Shown: in pieces, positions 32,306-44,660 of the stretch | How positions within the stretch are numbered: the stretch's first letter is position 1 | Layout: the number at the start of each line of letters is the position of its first letter | Origin: Dendrolimus kikuchii | Taxonomy: Eukaryota > Arthropoda > Insecta > Lepidoptera > Lasiocampidae | Reading direction: 5' to 3' | NCBI GenBank assembly: GCA_019925095.2 | Contig: CM034405.1 | Span: forward strand, 11,542,401-11,606,400 | DNA length: 64,000 bases | Made by a program: the position numbers and the translations under genes | Notes under the pieces: generated by a model | What the model was told of the DNA's origin: nothing | What the model saw: the letters and a program-made list of their open reading frames with translations, nothing else | Database searches by the model: none

Positions 32306-33945
32306 GAGAGTGAGTATAAGTGACCCCAAAGCAATCATGTTCTTATTAGTTAAAATATTGTCAATTGATCGTACAGAATCCTACCCAAAAATTTATAAGT
32401 AATAAAAATATGTTTTCTAAATAATTTGAAACTTCCTTCTAAATTATTTTAAAATTCTAGTGCTGTTTTATGTAGATCATTTACCGGAAGCGCTTTTTAC
32501 AGCTAATGTAGCGCTCAACGCTGGTGTAAAGGAGGGGTAACCTTGCTGCCAACATTAGGTGTACAATATGCATGGTGTAGAATCTAGGTTTACGGTGTTG
32601 TTTACTCTAACAGCTATGTTTGTATCGATTTAACTTGATGAATGGTTTCATGTCTCTCGTTTGTCACGTTTATGGGTGACAGTTGACTCTGCAGGCCATT
32701 TGACTGGGCTTAGTTTGACTCGTATAAAGTTTCAAAATTTGATCGTTAGTCATTATTTGTTTTTCGGAACAAAAATAGAATTATGAAGTAAACCATTTCA
32801 GTAAATGATTCTAGATTTGATTGATGGTCATAAGAACTAAGCGCCAGGTGCGCAAATTAATGAAACCCATTTTAAAAACAACAATAAAATAATGAGTGGA
32901 ATCATATACTCGTATTAGCGAACCATAAACGTCATACTAGTACACTTGAGCATTTCGTTTTCAGGAGAACAGACGATACGAACAGTAAGCAACAACACTT
33001 TTCCAATGTGGATTACTGGGTTGCACATATCATTATTTTCGATGTACAGTTTTACTTATAAGGTATTTTTTCACCTTGGGCACGTGTTAGTCGTTATAAT
33101 ACACATATTAAGTCAGTGTTTGAAATTAACGCAACTTCTTCATTTAACGAAACTTCATTACATCATTCTTATATTATTATAAATCACACACGTCACTCGC
33201 CTTACTTACGTCTAATATCAAATAGATATTTCTCTATAAAACCTAAAATACAAATAAAAGCTGTGAAATCACTAAAATAAAGAAATACAATTCAAAACCA
33301 AGTTTTTTTGAATGTAATACCAAATCAGTCAGAATTGTTTAAGTATAACGCTACGCAGTTGAACAGTAATGAAAATTTAAATGTTAAACTTGAGTTTATT
33401 TTTCATACTTTTTGGTATGGAATTATATATAGATAATACTAAAATTAGACGTATCAATCAAATTGAAACAATTTGTTTTTTTTTTATAATAACTCTACGG
33501 ACTCGAGTTCCCTGCCCTTTTTTACGACGTAATTTAGAAAAAAGTTTTTAGAATTTATACACGCTTATTTGTTATTTTTTTTATTGTGTGTGACATTTAT
33601 TGAATGGTGTTTGTGTTGTGGTGTACCTTACGAATAACTTATTATATTACTTTATTGTAATTTTAATACTAAACTTATATTAATGAAGAATGTATCTGTT
33701 ACATGCTGGTGTTGTGAGGAAGTGCATGTGCAGTGTGTGCCTTATGGTTTGTGAATCAATTTGGTTGGAAAGTACACAACAGAAAGGAGATGACGGTATT
33801 CAATGATATTGAATGGTTCAAGTTTATGGATATGTTTATTTTGGTTGATTCATCCAAATTGAAAAACGTCTAATAGGAAAAAAAAACACGAATTTTAGCA
33901 TGCTGTTTCGAAATAGAATAATTGTTTTAGCTTATTGCGAGTGAT
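32306..33945. other. Non-coding DNA, no feature recognised
   Basis: AT-rich. No coding sequence or repeat family assigned. Confidence 0.35.
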
Positions 33946-34482
33946 ACTATGGTAGGAGAGCTGGTGAACAATTTAGGGTAGGTTCTTGAGGCAGTCGATA
34001 TACGCTCTCTGTCACACCGCAAGCTAAGCATATTGCTGTTTACACGCACTTATGGATTATAATCTTGAATATCTGGCAAGTGAAAAATTCTAAAAACTTG
34101 ATTTGGCTTTTTGGGATTATATGTTTTTAAAAGTACCTAATACCCAAAAGCTCAAGATGCCTCAAAAACATTTCTGAATTTGTTTAATAAACCATTTTGT
34201 AAGAGTCTGGTTAACATTTAAACCGAACTAATTAATCTGGGTTTCATATTTTTCAATTCCTTAAATATCTAATTTAAAGATATAAAAATTTCAAAATGCC
34301 TCAAAAACATTTTTATAATAAAAAAACTTCCATTCAAAAAAATTCAAGGGTTGGTAAAGGGCTGCTACCCTTTAGCCAGACCTCGATTTCGTTGTTTAGG
34401 GGTCTTTCAAGGACTATTATAAAAATTCTCACGCTGCCTGAAGAAACTACCCTAAATTGTTCACCAGCTATCGGACCATAGT
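33946..34482. mobile_element. MITE-like element with about 51-bp inverted ends
   Basis: Left end 33946-33996 (ACTATGGT...GAGCTGGTGAACAATTTAGG then GTAGGTTCTTGAGGCAG) is the reverse complement of 34432-34482 with a handful of mismatches. The interior has the phrase ATGCCTCAAAAACATTT twice (34158 and 34296). No transposase. No clear target duplication beyond the palindromic ACTATGGT/ACCATAGT ends. Confidence 0.78.
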
Positions 34483-35045
34483 GAACATGGTTTTAATAGT
34501 TACATAATTTGACAAGTATCATACATGGGAAAATGTCTAGCAAGACAATCAATGCAGAAATATTTATAAAAAAGTAATTTCCTTAGTTGAAGTTACACAG
34601 CCGAAGTGTCTATCTAAAACTTATGCCACCAGTTTCATAAACTATTCTACATTTACTATACAAATAAACAGAGTTAAGAGTAAAAAATAACTTTTTATTA
34701 GGAAAACTATATGTTAATAATAGTTGGGATCATTCTGATGTCTCAGTAATACTCCTTAATCCCCAGAGCATACACATCCGTATTTCCCAAGAGTGATATT
34801 GAACTTACTAAGAGAACAACCAATGTAATACAACGTAATATTGTATTGCTTGTGAGCGTAAATAATTCCTTACCTACTTGAAAGTGTCTTCAAGTCTTCT
34901 TCAAAGTCTTCAAGCCTGGCTACACTTCGAATTATACAATTCAATAAACTTTGCTTTACCACATACACAGATATTTTTATTAATCTATCGGAATACATGT
35001 ACAGTCGTTTGTCATGAATGACAGATATACATATATATTATAATA
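34483..35045. other. Non-coding DNA, no feature recognised
   Basis: A small internal tandem TCTTCAAG(T)CTT lies at 34888-34915. Nothing else is recognised. Confidence 0.35.
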
Positions 35046-35300
35046 CATGTACCCCACGGAGGTAGGCAGAGGCGATGAATCTCCACATGCGACGATCTTT
35101 ACAAACAACTTTCACTTCATCTAGTTTCATTAAACTTGTCATACATACAAGTTTATTTGAAGTGATTTTTACCTAATCTTTCTGTAAAACTTCTGCTATT
35201 TGATCGTGGTGTGTGCGTCGCGTTCTACTGGAACCAACTCTACATTCACAATGCTGTCATACAGTTGTTTTTTGATTCGACTTTCGTCCATGAAAGATAG
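35046..35300 (-). mobile_element. LINE 3' fragment (GTAGGCAGAGGCGA family), copy 2
   Basis: ACGGAGGTAGGCAGAGGCGA, TCCACATGCGACGATCTTTA and TGCTATTTGATCGTGGTGTG align in order with 20122-20425. Degraded minus-strand LINE end. Confidence 0.6.
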
Positions 35301-35359
35301 ACAGTGTTAAATTTTAAGTTATTTCAAAGACGTTTATATAAAAAAAGCATTATTTTATT

Positions 35360-35526
35360 GCTGGAGTACATCAGACGCCGTGATCGAAAGTGGTTACTGT
35401 CGCCTATGGATATTTGCAACACCAAAGTTGCAAAGAGGACTGAAACCTGGCCCCTAGTGCCGGAATACAAATCAAGGTTGTTACGGCGGAGGAATTAGTA
35501 TTTGTTCTCTGTTCCTGCACAGGTAG
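35360..35526 (-). mobile_element. Family A repeat, copy 4, internally deleted
   Basis: Retains the tail half (CGAAAGTGGTTACTGTCGCC, TATTTGCAACACC) and the far end (GTTCTCTGTTCCTGCACAGG) but lacks the central hairpin region. Confidence 0.65.
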
Positions 35527-36002
35527 AATAATTTCTCATTATTACAATAGGGTAGTTAACAGTCAAATTAGCTGAGATGTTTTTTATCATCTTACGAAAC
35601 GTAGATTTTGTATGGGCATTGCAAAATTATAACTTCATTTATATTATGAATCAAATAGCATATTAGTTATTCTTTATTATTTAATGCTGAACAATGGTTT
35701 TTGAGTCATAGTAACCCTAACTCTTGTTCATAATTCAGTACACGTTCTCGATGCATGCATATTTCCTTCTCTTTTGTATACTGGTATGTATGTATATCTA
35801 TCTCTGCCCCCCCCCCCCCCCTTATGACTGACTTCACGAAGATGCCGCCATTGTGTCGTTGAATTTCGTTTTTAAATAGATATTACATGTAATAAATAAC
35901 ATATTTTTGGCAAACGCAGTTAGTTGTTGAAACAAGCTAAATAGCGGCCGCCCTCAACCGGCATTGTTATTGTTTGAATGATTCATTAAGCTGGTTTCAA
36001 GA
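35527..36002. other. Non-coding DNA with a 15-base C run
   Basis: An uninterrupted run of 15 C lies at 35807-35821 in otherwise AT-rich DNA. No gene. Confidence 0.4.
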
Positions 36003-36222
36003 AATGTCCTGGTGGCCTGTCGTAGGGGGCGACTAAACAACCCACAGCCAGGTGGTAGGGTATTTGCTCGACTGGATGGCGACCACCCCTGGTCTAGAGT
36101 ATGCCGCCATAACAACCTTGTGTTGTGTTGTTTGATGTTGCAAATGTCCATAGGCAATGGTAACCGTTTTCCATCAAGTGGGCCATCTACTTGTCTGGTG
36201 AACTCCTGCAATAAAAAAAAAC
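36003..36222 (+). mobile_element. Family A repeat, copy 5
   Basis: Sense on the plus strand. It lacks the GTTCCGGCATTAGTGACCAGG...GCAGCAGCGCATT block (jumps from TTGTGTTG to GATGTTGCAAATGTCC) and ends CTCCTGCAATAAAAAAAAAC. Confidence 0.7.
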
Positions 36223-36230
36223 AAAAAAAG

Positions 36231-36275
36231 TATGCAGGTGCGAATTTGTCTTTTGTTGGCGACTAGGTCCTAACA
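36231..36275. repeat. 3' fragment of the solo-LTR-like family
   Basis: TATGCAGGTGCGAATTTGTC, TTTTGTTGGC, then GGTCCTAACA match the last 45 bp of the elements at 16878-17323 and 20530-20982. It directly follows the A-tail of family A copy 5, so that copy probably inserted into this LTR or truncated it. Confidence 0.65.
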
Positions 36276-37540
36276 GTATTTATTTATTATAATTCAACAA
36301 AGATTTACACAACGACTGAAGGGAACAAAATTATACTATTATCTTCAGCGGTTTCGTGTGTACGGAATATCCGGGATTTTTTAACTTCGGATCCGCGCAC
36401 ACACTTATAGTTTAAACAGTAATTAAAATTAATTCTATCATGATATTTTAAAGTTATGATTATAATATAGTTTGAACGCCCGCTCTTATATATGAACATT
36501 GTTACATGGTTCCATTATGATATGTGCCAACTACTCTATTGTGTGATACCACGCTTAAGCTATTTTAATGCTGAGAAATATGTAGGTACTATTCCATGAT
36601 CAGGCATCCTTCACTATGCCTTTTAGTTGTTCATGAATTAATATAGTGCTGTCACATTTAATGTAGCCATCTTTGTCTTGATAAATACTGGAATTGTTTG
36701 GTTCTCAATATATCGTATGTACATGACATATTTGTGTAATGTTCCTGCTTCATCTGGGATGATGTTGATGTTTGTGACCGTTTTCGCTAATCTAGAAATG
36801 CATTTAAAGCGTTATTTGTGATGTGACATTATTTATTAATTGTTAATGACGTTAAACATTGATAAATAACGTATATATACACTAATGTAGCTAATAATTA
36901 ACGGCGTTATTTGTAATGCTATAAATATTTGGCCACAGTCTCTAACATTAATATTATCCCACATGGAGCAGGGACATAAGGTGAAAGAGTTTGTTCCAAG
37001 TTTACGTAAAATAAGTAAACTTGAAACGAAATATAACGTACCATTATAATCTTAAACATTGTAATAAACCAACGGATATAAGAAATATTTAGTACCAATT
37101 CTAATGTAATATAATTTGTCGTGAAAGATGTGGACAAGTCGATAAGCCACGTTGAGTTTCAAATAGAGAATTTATAGCTAAGAAGGGTTGTAGCCAGCAC
37201 TGCCAATCAACTCAGCCGGTCCTTAAATTGGGCCAGATTTGATGTTAAGATTGTGAGCCAACTTTGTCGTTAGTGGGGGGCTATTTCTCGCATTTATGCC
37301 AGTTCAACCGATGTTAGAGGGTCCTCCAGATTCGGCGGGAAATTCTGTTCCACTATAAAAAAGTTTTTATGTTCCAACGTTCAGTGATATTGTTGTCATC
37401 GTCTTTGGAGCATATTTCAAAATCCTGTTTGTGTTAAATTATCTAAGTTTATACAAGTACATTTTTGTGTTATGATTTGTATTGTCACTTGTTTATTTAA
37501 TAAGAATTAATAGGAAAAACGCAAAAACGGGAATAGTTTA
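36276..37540. other. Non-coding DNA, no feature recognised
   Basis: AT-rich DNA. A slightly GC-richer patch at 37190-37350 is not recognised. Confidence 0.35.
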
Positions 37541-38462
37541 TATAAACGACGGAGAACAAGATGCATTTTTCTTATTTCTTGCCTGCTTGTCTGTTTGATC
37601 AGGATTCACGTAAAAACTACTGGGCCGATTTCGATGCAGCTTTCGCTGATCGATAACTAATTCTCGGAATTAAAATCAGCGCTACTTTTATCCCGGAAAT
37701 CCTGCTGGAATTTTTCTTGAAATTATTTAAAATGGCCAGATTGAAAAAGAATTCGATTCCAATGTGATTTTTTTCACTGATCGATATCAAATTTTATGTA
37801 ATAAAACGTGTGATATTTTTTATGCCAGGAACCCTTCGGGAATTTTCCTGGGGCCGGTTTAAAGTTAGTTATACACAGTTGCCCCTAAAACGATAGCTTA
37901 CATTCGTTCTTTAATGCTTCAATGTTTTGGGTCCTGGTAATCCCGCGGGAATTTACCTGAGTATGGTACAAATTCGTTAGGCAAGTTGCAAAAATATTAG
38001 CCGATTTCGTTACATTTTCACTAGAACGACAGCTTAAATCAATTTTCAAGTGATGCGGTGCTTTGTATTCCGGGAATCTCGCGGGAATTCTCCCGTGAGT
38101 GTCTTAAAGTAGGTAATAATATACATAAATATTAGCTGATTCAGATCCCATTGATACTAAAACAATATTATCCGGGACTTTTCTATTCCCCGGGATTTCA
38201 TAACTTCGAAAGCACGTGATTTTAGGATTAGCTTATATGATAGTTTCTATGTTTATTAGACATATTTAGTGGGACAGGTTTATTTATATATGCCTTTAGT
38301 AACATTATTTTTCCCGGGTTTTTACGGGAATCTTCGGAATTCATATATCATTTCATACTAAAAAATCGCTGTACTGAAAATACTCTATGATTTTAAAACT
38401 AACTGTAATCTGTAACTGTAATTATTTGTCAAGCGTGGACGAAGTCGTGGGTTAAATCCTAG
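37541..38462 (+). mobile_element. Long Helitron-like element (CCCGCGGGAAT family), copy 1
   Basis: Begins TATAAACGACGGAGAACAAG, then TTCACGTAAAAACTACTGGG and CCGATTTCGATGC. It has repeated interior blocks around GGAATCTCGCGGGAATTC, GCGGGAATTTACC and ACACAGTTGC, and ends TCAAGCGTGGACGAAGTCG then AATCCTAG|T. About 920 bp, no coding capacity. Near-complete sister at 52756-53752, with fragments at 54955-55114, 61650-61700 and 63268-63623. The CTAG|T end suggests Helitron-type transposition, but the superfamily is inferred. Confidence 0.7.
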
Positions 38463-38910
38463 TTTAAAATAAACTAGTAAACTACATATATTAAAGAATT
38501 AGTGTAATCTATTTCTATTGTCTACTAGCTTTTTCCTACGGCTTTGTTACCTTAATGTAGGTTTTATTAATCCATTCAGGTGTTTTTCTATCAGTCGGCA
38601 AAAGTGTATTGTTCGTGGATGAGGATGAACACTCGAAACGCCATCTAGTGAATGATGATGATTCCTTAGAGTCTTACGTGAGCAAAACTTACAGGTGTAA
38701 GGCCGGGATTTTTCTAAATAGTACCCTCACAGCCGAGGATCGCGACTTTGATTCCAGTGGACAATTGCTCTCTTCCTCCGAGGTCGGTTCTGGGTATGGG
38801 GTACGGCTAAGTTTATTGACATTTCCAGCTGGTCAGCAATCTGGTTAATTCATTTATGTTATGTCTCTTTCCTTCAACTTTTCCAATTCCTGACGGACTA
38901 TGTGGCGACT
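38463..38910. other. Non-coding DNA, no feature recognised
   Basis: An open frame of 79 codons at 38609-38848 has no recognisable domain, and I do not call it a gene. A small tail-like scrap ACTAGCTTTTTCCTACGGC is at 38524. Confidence 0.35.
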
Positions 38911-39256
38911 AACCTCTTTAGTCGTCATTTATATTAGGAAATATAATGTTTTTGAGTTAATTCATCGAACGCCTCCCAAAACATTCGAGAGCAGAATTGT
39001 TTCGGGCCGTGAGTCAACAGTTACATGGTGGAGGTGTCGGGTAACGGCCAGCGGTTAACGAACTGACCGGGATCTTCAATAAGAGACTGGATTAAGGAAA
39101 TATATAGTTTATATTATCAATCAAGAAACTTTTACAATCATGTGTTCAGTTTGCGGCCCGATACAATTCTGCTCTCGATTGTTTTGGGAGGCGTTCGATG
39201 AATTAACTCAAAAACATTATATTTCTTAATATAAATGACGAACGACTAAAGAGGTT
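38911..39256. mobile_element. Foldback element with about 100-bp arms
   Basis: Left arm 38911-39009 (AACCTCTTTAGTCG, GAGTTAATTCATCGAACGCC, TCCCAAAACATTCGAGAGCA) is the reverse complement of 39154-39256 with few changes. A 144-base loop separates them. The CGACTAACCTCTTTAGTCG at the outer edge is itself palindromic. No coding sequence. Confidence 0.85.
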
Positions 39257-39872
39257 AGCCGTTACAGTACTTCAGTATACGTTGTTGGCATACTGCTGGT
39301 ACCTTCTAGTGATCTCCAATCTCGAGCTTTCCCAGTATGGAGGCATTCGTTCGTCGAGCTTTCCATGAAATTTCGGCGAAACAAAAGTCTGTTATTGTAA
39401 GATTATAAAAGTTTAAATTTCACAGCAAACGTTAACTTGTTATGCGACTACGTAACTTCATTCGTGAGAAGAGTAGCGAACTTGCAAAATTTATATTTTA
39501 AGACGTTACTAAGTTAAACCCGCCTCACAAACTCCACAGCTTTCAAGACAACGCCAAGGAAAACGGGCCGGTGGAAAAGTGAGACACTTTAGAATTTTAG
39601 AAATTTTGTCACGGAAAACTTCGTAATTTCGCGCGAAGAGGCGCGTTTCGGACAAGAGCGAACATAAATCATTGTTGTACCACTTCTTTGCTTACATACG
39701 AAGAGGGTACTTAAACAGCGGCCCGAAAGGACGTCAACCCTACAGTAATTACTTGGGTACAATAATTAGACAAACCTTTTGTAAGTTGGCAGAACTAACA
39801 GTTAATGAGAATATTATTTTGTTTACTAAGTGCTATGATTTTACACTTGATACATGTGACTCGTTTTCTCCG
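39257..39872. other. Non-coding DNA, no feature recognised
   Basis: Mixed-composition DNA without a supportable gene or repeat. Confidence 0.35.
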
Positions 39873-40165
39873 TGCAGGAGAAAGAATCCTGCAGCCGGGG
39901 GCGGCTTGTCGTAAGAGGCGACGAAACAACCCACAGCCAGGTGATAGGGTATTTATCCGTCTGGATGGCTACCAGCCCTGGTCTAGAGTATGTCGCCATA
40001 GCTACCGTGAGTTATGTTCCGGCATTAGTGGTCAGGTTTCAATCTCCCTTAAGAGACCAGCAGCACATTGGTAAGTACCTTTGGTGTTACAAATATCCAT
40101 AGGCGATAGTAACCGCTTTCCATCAGGTAGGCCATCTGGTTGTCTGCTGAACTGATACAATAAAA
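39873..40165 (+). mobile_element. Family A repeat, copy 6
   Basis: From CGTGCAGGAGAAAGAATCC to ACTGATACAATAAAAAAG. Sense on the plus strand, full length, moderately diverged. Confidence 0.72.
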
Positions 40166-40279
40166 AAGTGATCTTCTTTTCGTAAACTTTCATCCATATC
40201 CTTTGGAATGTAGTTTATTTTTTGGAATAAAAACTATCCTCTATGCCATACATCTCTGGTATGTAAAGTGTTTTTCTTT

Positions 40280-40484
40280 TTTATTGCAAAGCTGGCAAAC
40301 AAGCAGACGTTCAGCTCATGGAAAGTGGTTGCTGTTGGCTATAGATGTCTGCAACACTAGGGGCGAGACCAACGCATCTCTAGCTTTTAGGATAGGATAA
40401 AGAGGACGAGAAAAGGGATCAGATAGGAGGAATAGGACAGAGGAAACAGGTTATGTAATTGAAATAAGGAGATGGTATAGGGAA
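40280..40484 (-). mobile_element. Family B LINE-tail repeat, copy 3
   Basis: TTTTATTGCAAAGCTGGCAA, GGAAAGTGGTTGCTGTTGGC, CTGCAACACTAGGGGCGAG and the purine-rich block with GGATAGGATAAAGAGGACG match 56632-56836 in order. It is cut short by family A copy 7 at 40485. Confidence 0.65.
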
Positions 40485-40748
40485 TATTTCGCCCGGTGGT
40501 AGGGCATTTACCCGACTGGATGGCTACCACCCCTGGTCTAAAGTATGTCGCCATAAGAACCTTGAGCTGTGTTCCGGCATTAGTGGCCAGGTTCCAGTCT
40601 CCCTTAAGAGAGCAGCAGCGCACTTGTAGCACCTTTGGTGTTGCAAATGTCCATAGGCGATGGTAACCGCTTTCCATCAAATGGGCCGTCTGCCTGTCTG
40701 CTGAACTCCTGCAATAAAAATAAAAAAGAAAAAAAAAGAAAAAAAAGG
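40485..40748 (+). mobile_element. Family A repeat, copy 7, 5'-truncated with long A-rich tail
   Basis: Starts within the family at GCCCGGTGGTAGGGCATTT and ends CTCCTGCAATAAAAATAAAA followed by an A-rich tail with G interruptions to 40748. It begins inside family B copy 3. The purine-rich block of that copy appears to resume after the tail (AAGATGAGATAGGAAACATG, then GTGGGTCATCAGAACTCT at 40812), so copy 7 probably inserted into it. Confidence 0.75.
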
Positions 40749-41427
40749 GAAGATGAGATAGGAAACATGAGTTAGGAAATACGGGATAGGGAAAATGGGT
40801 TAGCAGGAGGTGAGTGGGTCATCAGAACTCTATATATTCCACAACTCTGTACATTCTCGTATGCCAATTTTCAAGACGATCGTGTAATTCAGATTTACTC
40901 GTGCACTCTTGGAGATATATTATTCCCTCCTATATTTATTCCCACTATCGAAAACATACCAAATTTCAACAAAATTGTTTAATTAGTTTGTCCTCAAAAG
41001 CATGAACAGCGTTATTTCTGCATTTATAATATTTGTATAGAATTACTATATAATACGATACGAACTTTTTTTATTTTCTTTAATTTTGTATAATTTTATC
41101 ACATATTTTTAATGGATAACGACGTACAATTAAATTTAACGAATTAAATACATATAACAAAATAAAATTCTTTACATGTTTCTGATTTTGTGCATAATGT
41201 AGTTGAGTGAAAATTCAGCAATTAAAACTTTTTAAATAACGCTTAGATTTCTTTTGTAAAAATTACCTGTAAGAAATGAAAATATGACATTGACAAGCCA
41301 GATCCAAAATTCTTTTTGTCTGACCTGTTGTGAAGGAAGAAAATCATCGTGAGAAAACTTGTGGCTACATGTATCGAGATAAGCGGTTTGTGAAATCCGC
41401 CTAGAACAAAGTTTTTATTTTTGTTTT
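40749..41427. other. Remainder of family B copy 3, then non-coding DNA
   Basis: 40749-40832 (GAGATAGGAAACATGAG to CAGAACTCTATA) continues the family B block interrupted at 40485. The rest is AT-rich and unassigned. Confidence 0.5.
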
Positions 41428-41520
41428 TTTATTGTAGTTCAGTAGACAGGCAGACGGCCTACTTGATGGAAAGCTGTTACCATCGCCTATGGACATTTGC
41501 AACACCAAAGGTGCTCCAGT
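41428..41520 (-). mobile_element. Family A repeat, copy 8, tail-side fragment
   Basis: TTTTATTGTAGTTCAGTAGA to AACACCAAAGGTGCT is the tail-side 90 bp only. Confidence 0.65.
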
Positions 41521-41544
41521 GGCGGGTATATTGTCCATTCCCGT

Positions 41545-41590
41545 GACATAACGAAGCCTGTGTCCAGAAGTGGGATGTTAATGGGCTGAT
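41545..41590 (+). repeat. LINE tail scrap (CCAGAAGTGGGA type)
   Basis: GCCTGTGTCCAGAAGTGGGA followed by TGTTAATGGGCTGATATTA resembles the CCCAGCAGTGGGACGTATA-type tails of lepidopteran RTE LINEs. It joins family A copy 8 directly. A similar scrap is at 46440-46480. Confidence 0.45.
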
Positions 41591-42838
41591 ATTACACAAT
41601 TTAAAATAGATATCAATGTGGAATAAGAATCTAAATCCAAACTACTTCTACAAACACTGTCTGCCTCTAAACGTAATAGCGTCATAATTTGAATGGCTCA
41701 GGTGATATTGTATAGGGTTGTATATCAGGAAAAGGTGGCCCATTTCCTCGTAAAATATGGGATCTGGAGCCTAGACGACTACTAAAACTATCACCTTCGT
41801 CGTTAAGTAAAAATTACACGATAGTTTGTCATCCAGCTCTTTCGGAAAATTGTATTTTTTCCTTTGTCGAGGTAAAAGAGTTTCGTACTGAGCTTTCCTT
41901 TTTTTACTTCAATATTATATTTTCTTAAATTTATTGCTTCTACAGTAGTCATAGTTGTGGTAGCTTAGAGACTTATAATATGAAGTATTGTGTAAGTTCA
42001 AAATTATTTTAAATATTTTTTTTTATTTTTACCCGCGGCGTTAATGATTTGTTTCGCAATACACGCCATTATGAGCATGTCACTCCAATGATACAAACAT
42101 GCACTAACCATCTACTGTCATGTAAAAATGAGAAAGTAGTTTCATTTTTTACATTTTCACAATTAAATGGCTAAACGGATTTTAATGAAATTTGAGAAGA
42201 TAGATTTTATCCTGAAAATAAACATAGGCTACCTTTTATCTCAAAAGATGTGAAATAGGAGAAGAAAATTTGTACCAATTGTTAACAAACTTTTTCTTTA
42301 GTTAGGAAAATAAATCTAGATATATCTTTTACATTTGGTAAAAATAAGTATTACAACATTACAGTTAGGTTTTCGCTATACTCAGAAAATGAAAACAATA
42401 TGAGGACAAAGTCATATGTAACAGTTAGTTTATAGTAAAGTCCTAAGTTCCCTCAATGGTAAGGGAAAAAATGAAAGCGCTTTAAAATCGTTTCACTTAC
42501 ATAATAATAATCTGTTACTATAATTATCAATGTCATAACATTACACCAAAACAAGTCAGTTTTTAGGTCAAGTGTAACTCCAAATCCGTGGCTTAAGTAT
42601 CGAAAATACACATAGTTGTTTTTTTTTTAAGTATTGAGGTACTGTGTTTACATAGTTATTAAATTAAAACTCATTTATGAGTGAATAAATTGAAGAAAAA
42701 AAAGCACACTTTAGTTTGTGAAAAATATTGTTGTTGAAGTGTTATTCTACAGCCTCCAGAATATGATTATGGTCGTTTAAACTTAAATACGTACTTTTTA
42801 TTTTACCTTTTAAGTAAAAAAAAAAATGTAATAAAAAG
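41591..42838. other. Non-coding DNA with a Helitron-like scrap
   Basis: 42150-42260 (TAAATGGCTAAACGGATTTT, AAATAAACATAGGCTACC) resembles the conserved core of lepidopteran Helitron-type or LINE-tail repeats. The rest is unassigned AT-rich DNA. Confidence 0.4.
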
Positions 42839-43535
42839 AAATCGACTTCAAAAGTAACTAAAAAGCAGAAAATAATATTTTTTACAACATCTTGAACTCG
42901 GTGCCAAGTAAAGCACAAAAATTACTACATTTTTCAATATTTTGTTGTTGAAACAATGTATATGGCCATTTTTATATTTTGCTTGCATAAGTTACATATA
43001 CGGTATCCCTAATAAGGTAGCTACTCGAGTGCGGAAACGATAGCTAATGAAACGGAAACGTATTTAGAAAATGTTGTTGAGCGCTGCTCGAAGGTAAATT
43101 ATGTATCATTTTAGGATTGTCATAAACCTAACAATATTTTTTCAATACGTTTTCTATTTGATTTTGAGTTATTTTCTGCTATATCTTCGGAAGTCAGGAT
43201 CTAATAGCAATGAAATTTATATGGTACTATTCTGAAGTTATATACTAAATGTAACGCAAAAAGAAATAATCAAAATTCGTTCAGAAACAAAAAAGTAATC
43301 AATGATATACCTCAAAAATTAATATTAATATTTACCCGATTTTAACGAATTGTTTGCTACATGCGACAATAAAATTCGTATTAGACTACTATGAAATTTT
43401 TTATTTATTGCTATATCTTCGGAACTCAAGATCTAATGCCAATGAAATTTACATGGAACCCTCCTGAAATTATAATTAATCGAACGCAAAAAGAATGACT
43501 AAAATCGGTCAAGAATCAACAAAGATATGGCTGAA

Positions 43536-44232
<697 letters not shown>

Positions 44233-44303
44233 GTATGTATGTATGTATGTATATATATTTACACGACATATTGAGAACCTCCTCCTCTTTTGAATTCGAT
44301 TAA

Positions 44304-44660
44304 TAACGATTTTTTTAAAGACATCGTCGAAATAGCTACAGGACTTTACAATTGATTTTAACTATTCTTACTCTACAGTTGCATGAGTATCGTCAACGCA
44401 CCTTGTCATTTATATACCAAGATCTTCTGGTTTTATGACCAGACGATCTTCATCGGGATTTAAAAATGGACCTCGTCACTAGCACAAATGGTAAACGAAT
44501 TGCCAGTTCCACTCAGTGGTAATTGAAGTCGAGTGTTACGACTGTATTAGTAACTCAGTAGCAACTTGTGGCATCTTACGAACAAAATAATTTTTAGCGT
44601 TATTTATATTAAAATAGCTTAAATAGGCGTTAGCAAAACGCTGTACGTTGAACCGTACTG
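44304..44660. other. Non-coding DNA, no feature recognised
   Basis: Contains CAAGATCTTCTGG and ACCAGACGATCTTCATCGGG near 44420-44460. No gene or family assigned. Confidence 0.35.

Noticed and set aside
35807..35821. Run of 15 C as a possible structural or G-quadruplex signal
   Set aside because: A single homopolymer lacks the spaced runs of a quadruplex motif. It may also be affected by sequencing error.
38609..38848. 79-codon frame with acidic start as a possible host exon
   Set aside because: No conserved motif, no convincing splice sites, and no support beyond the open frame.
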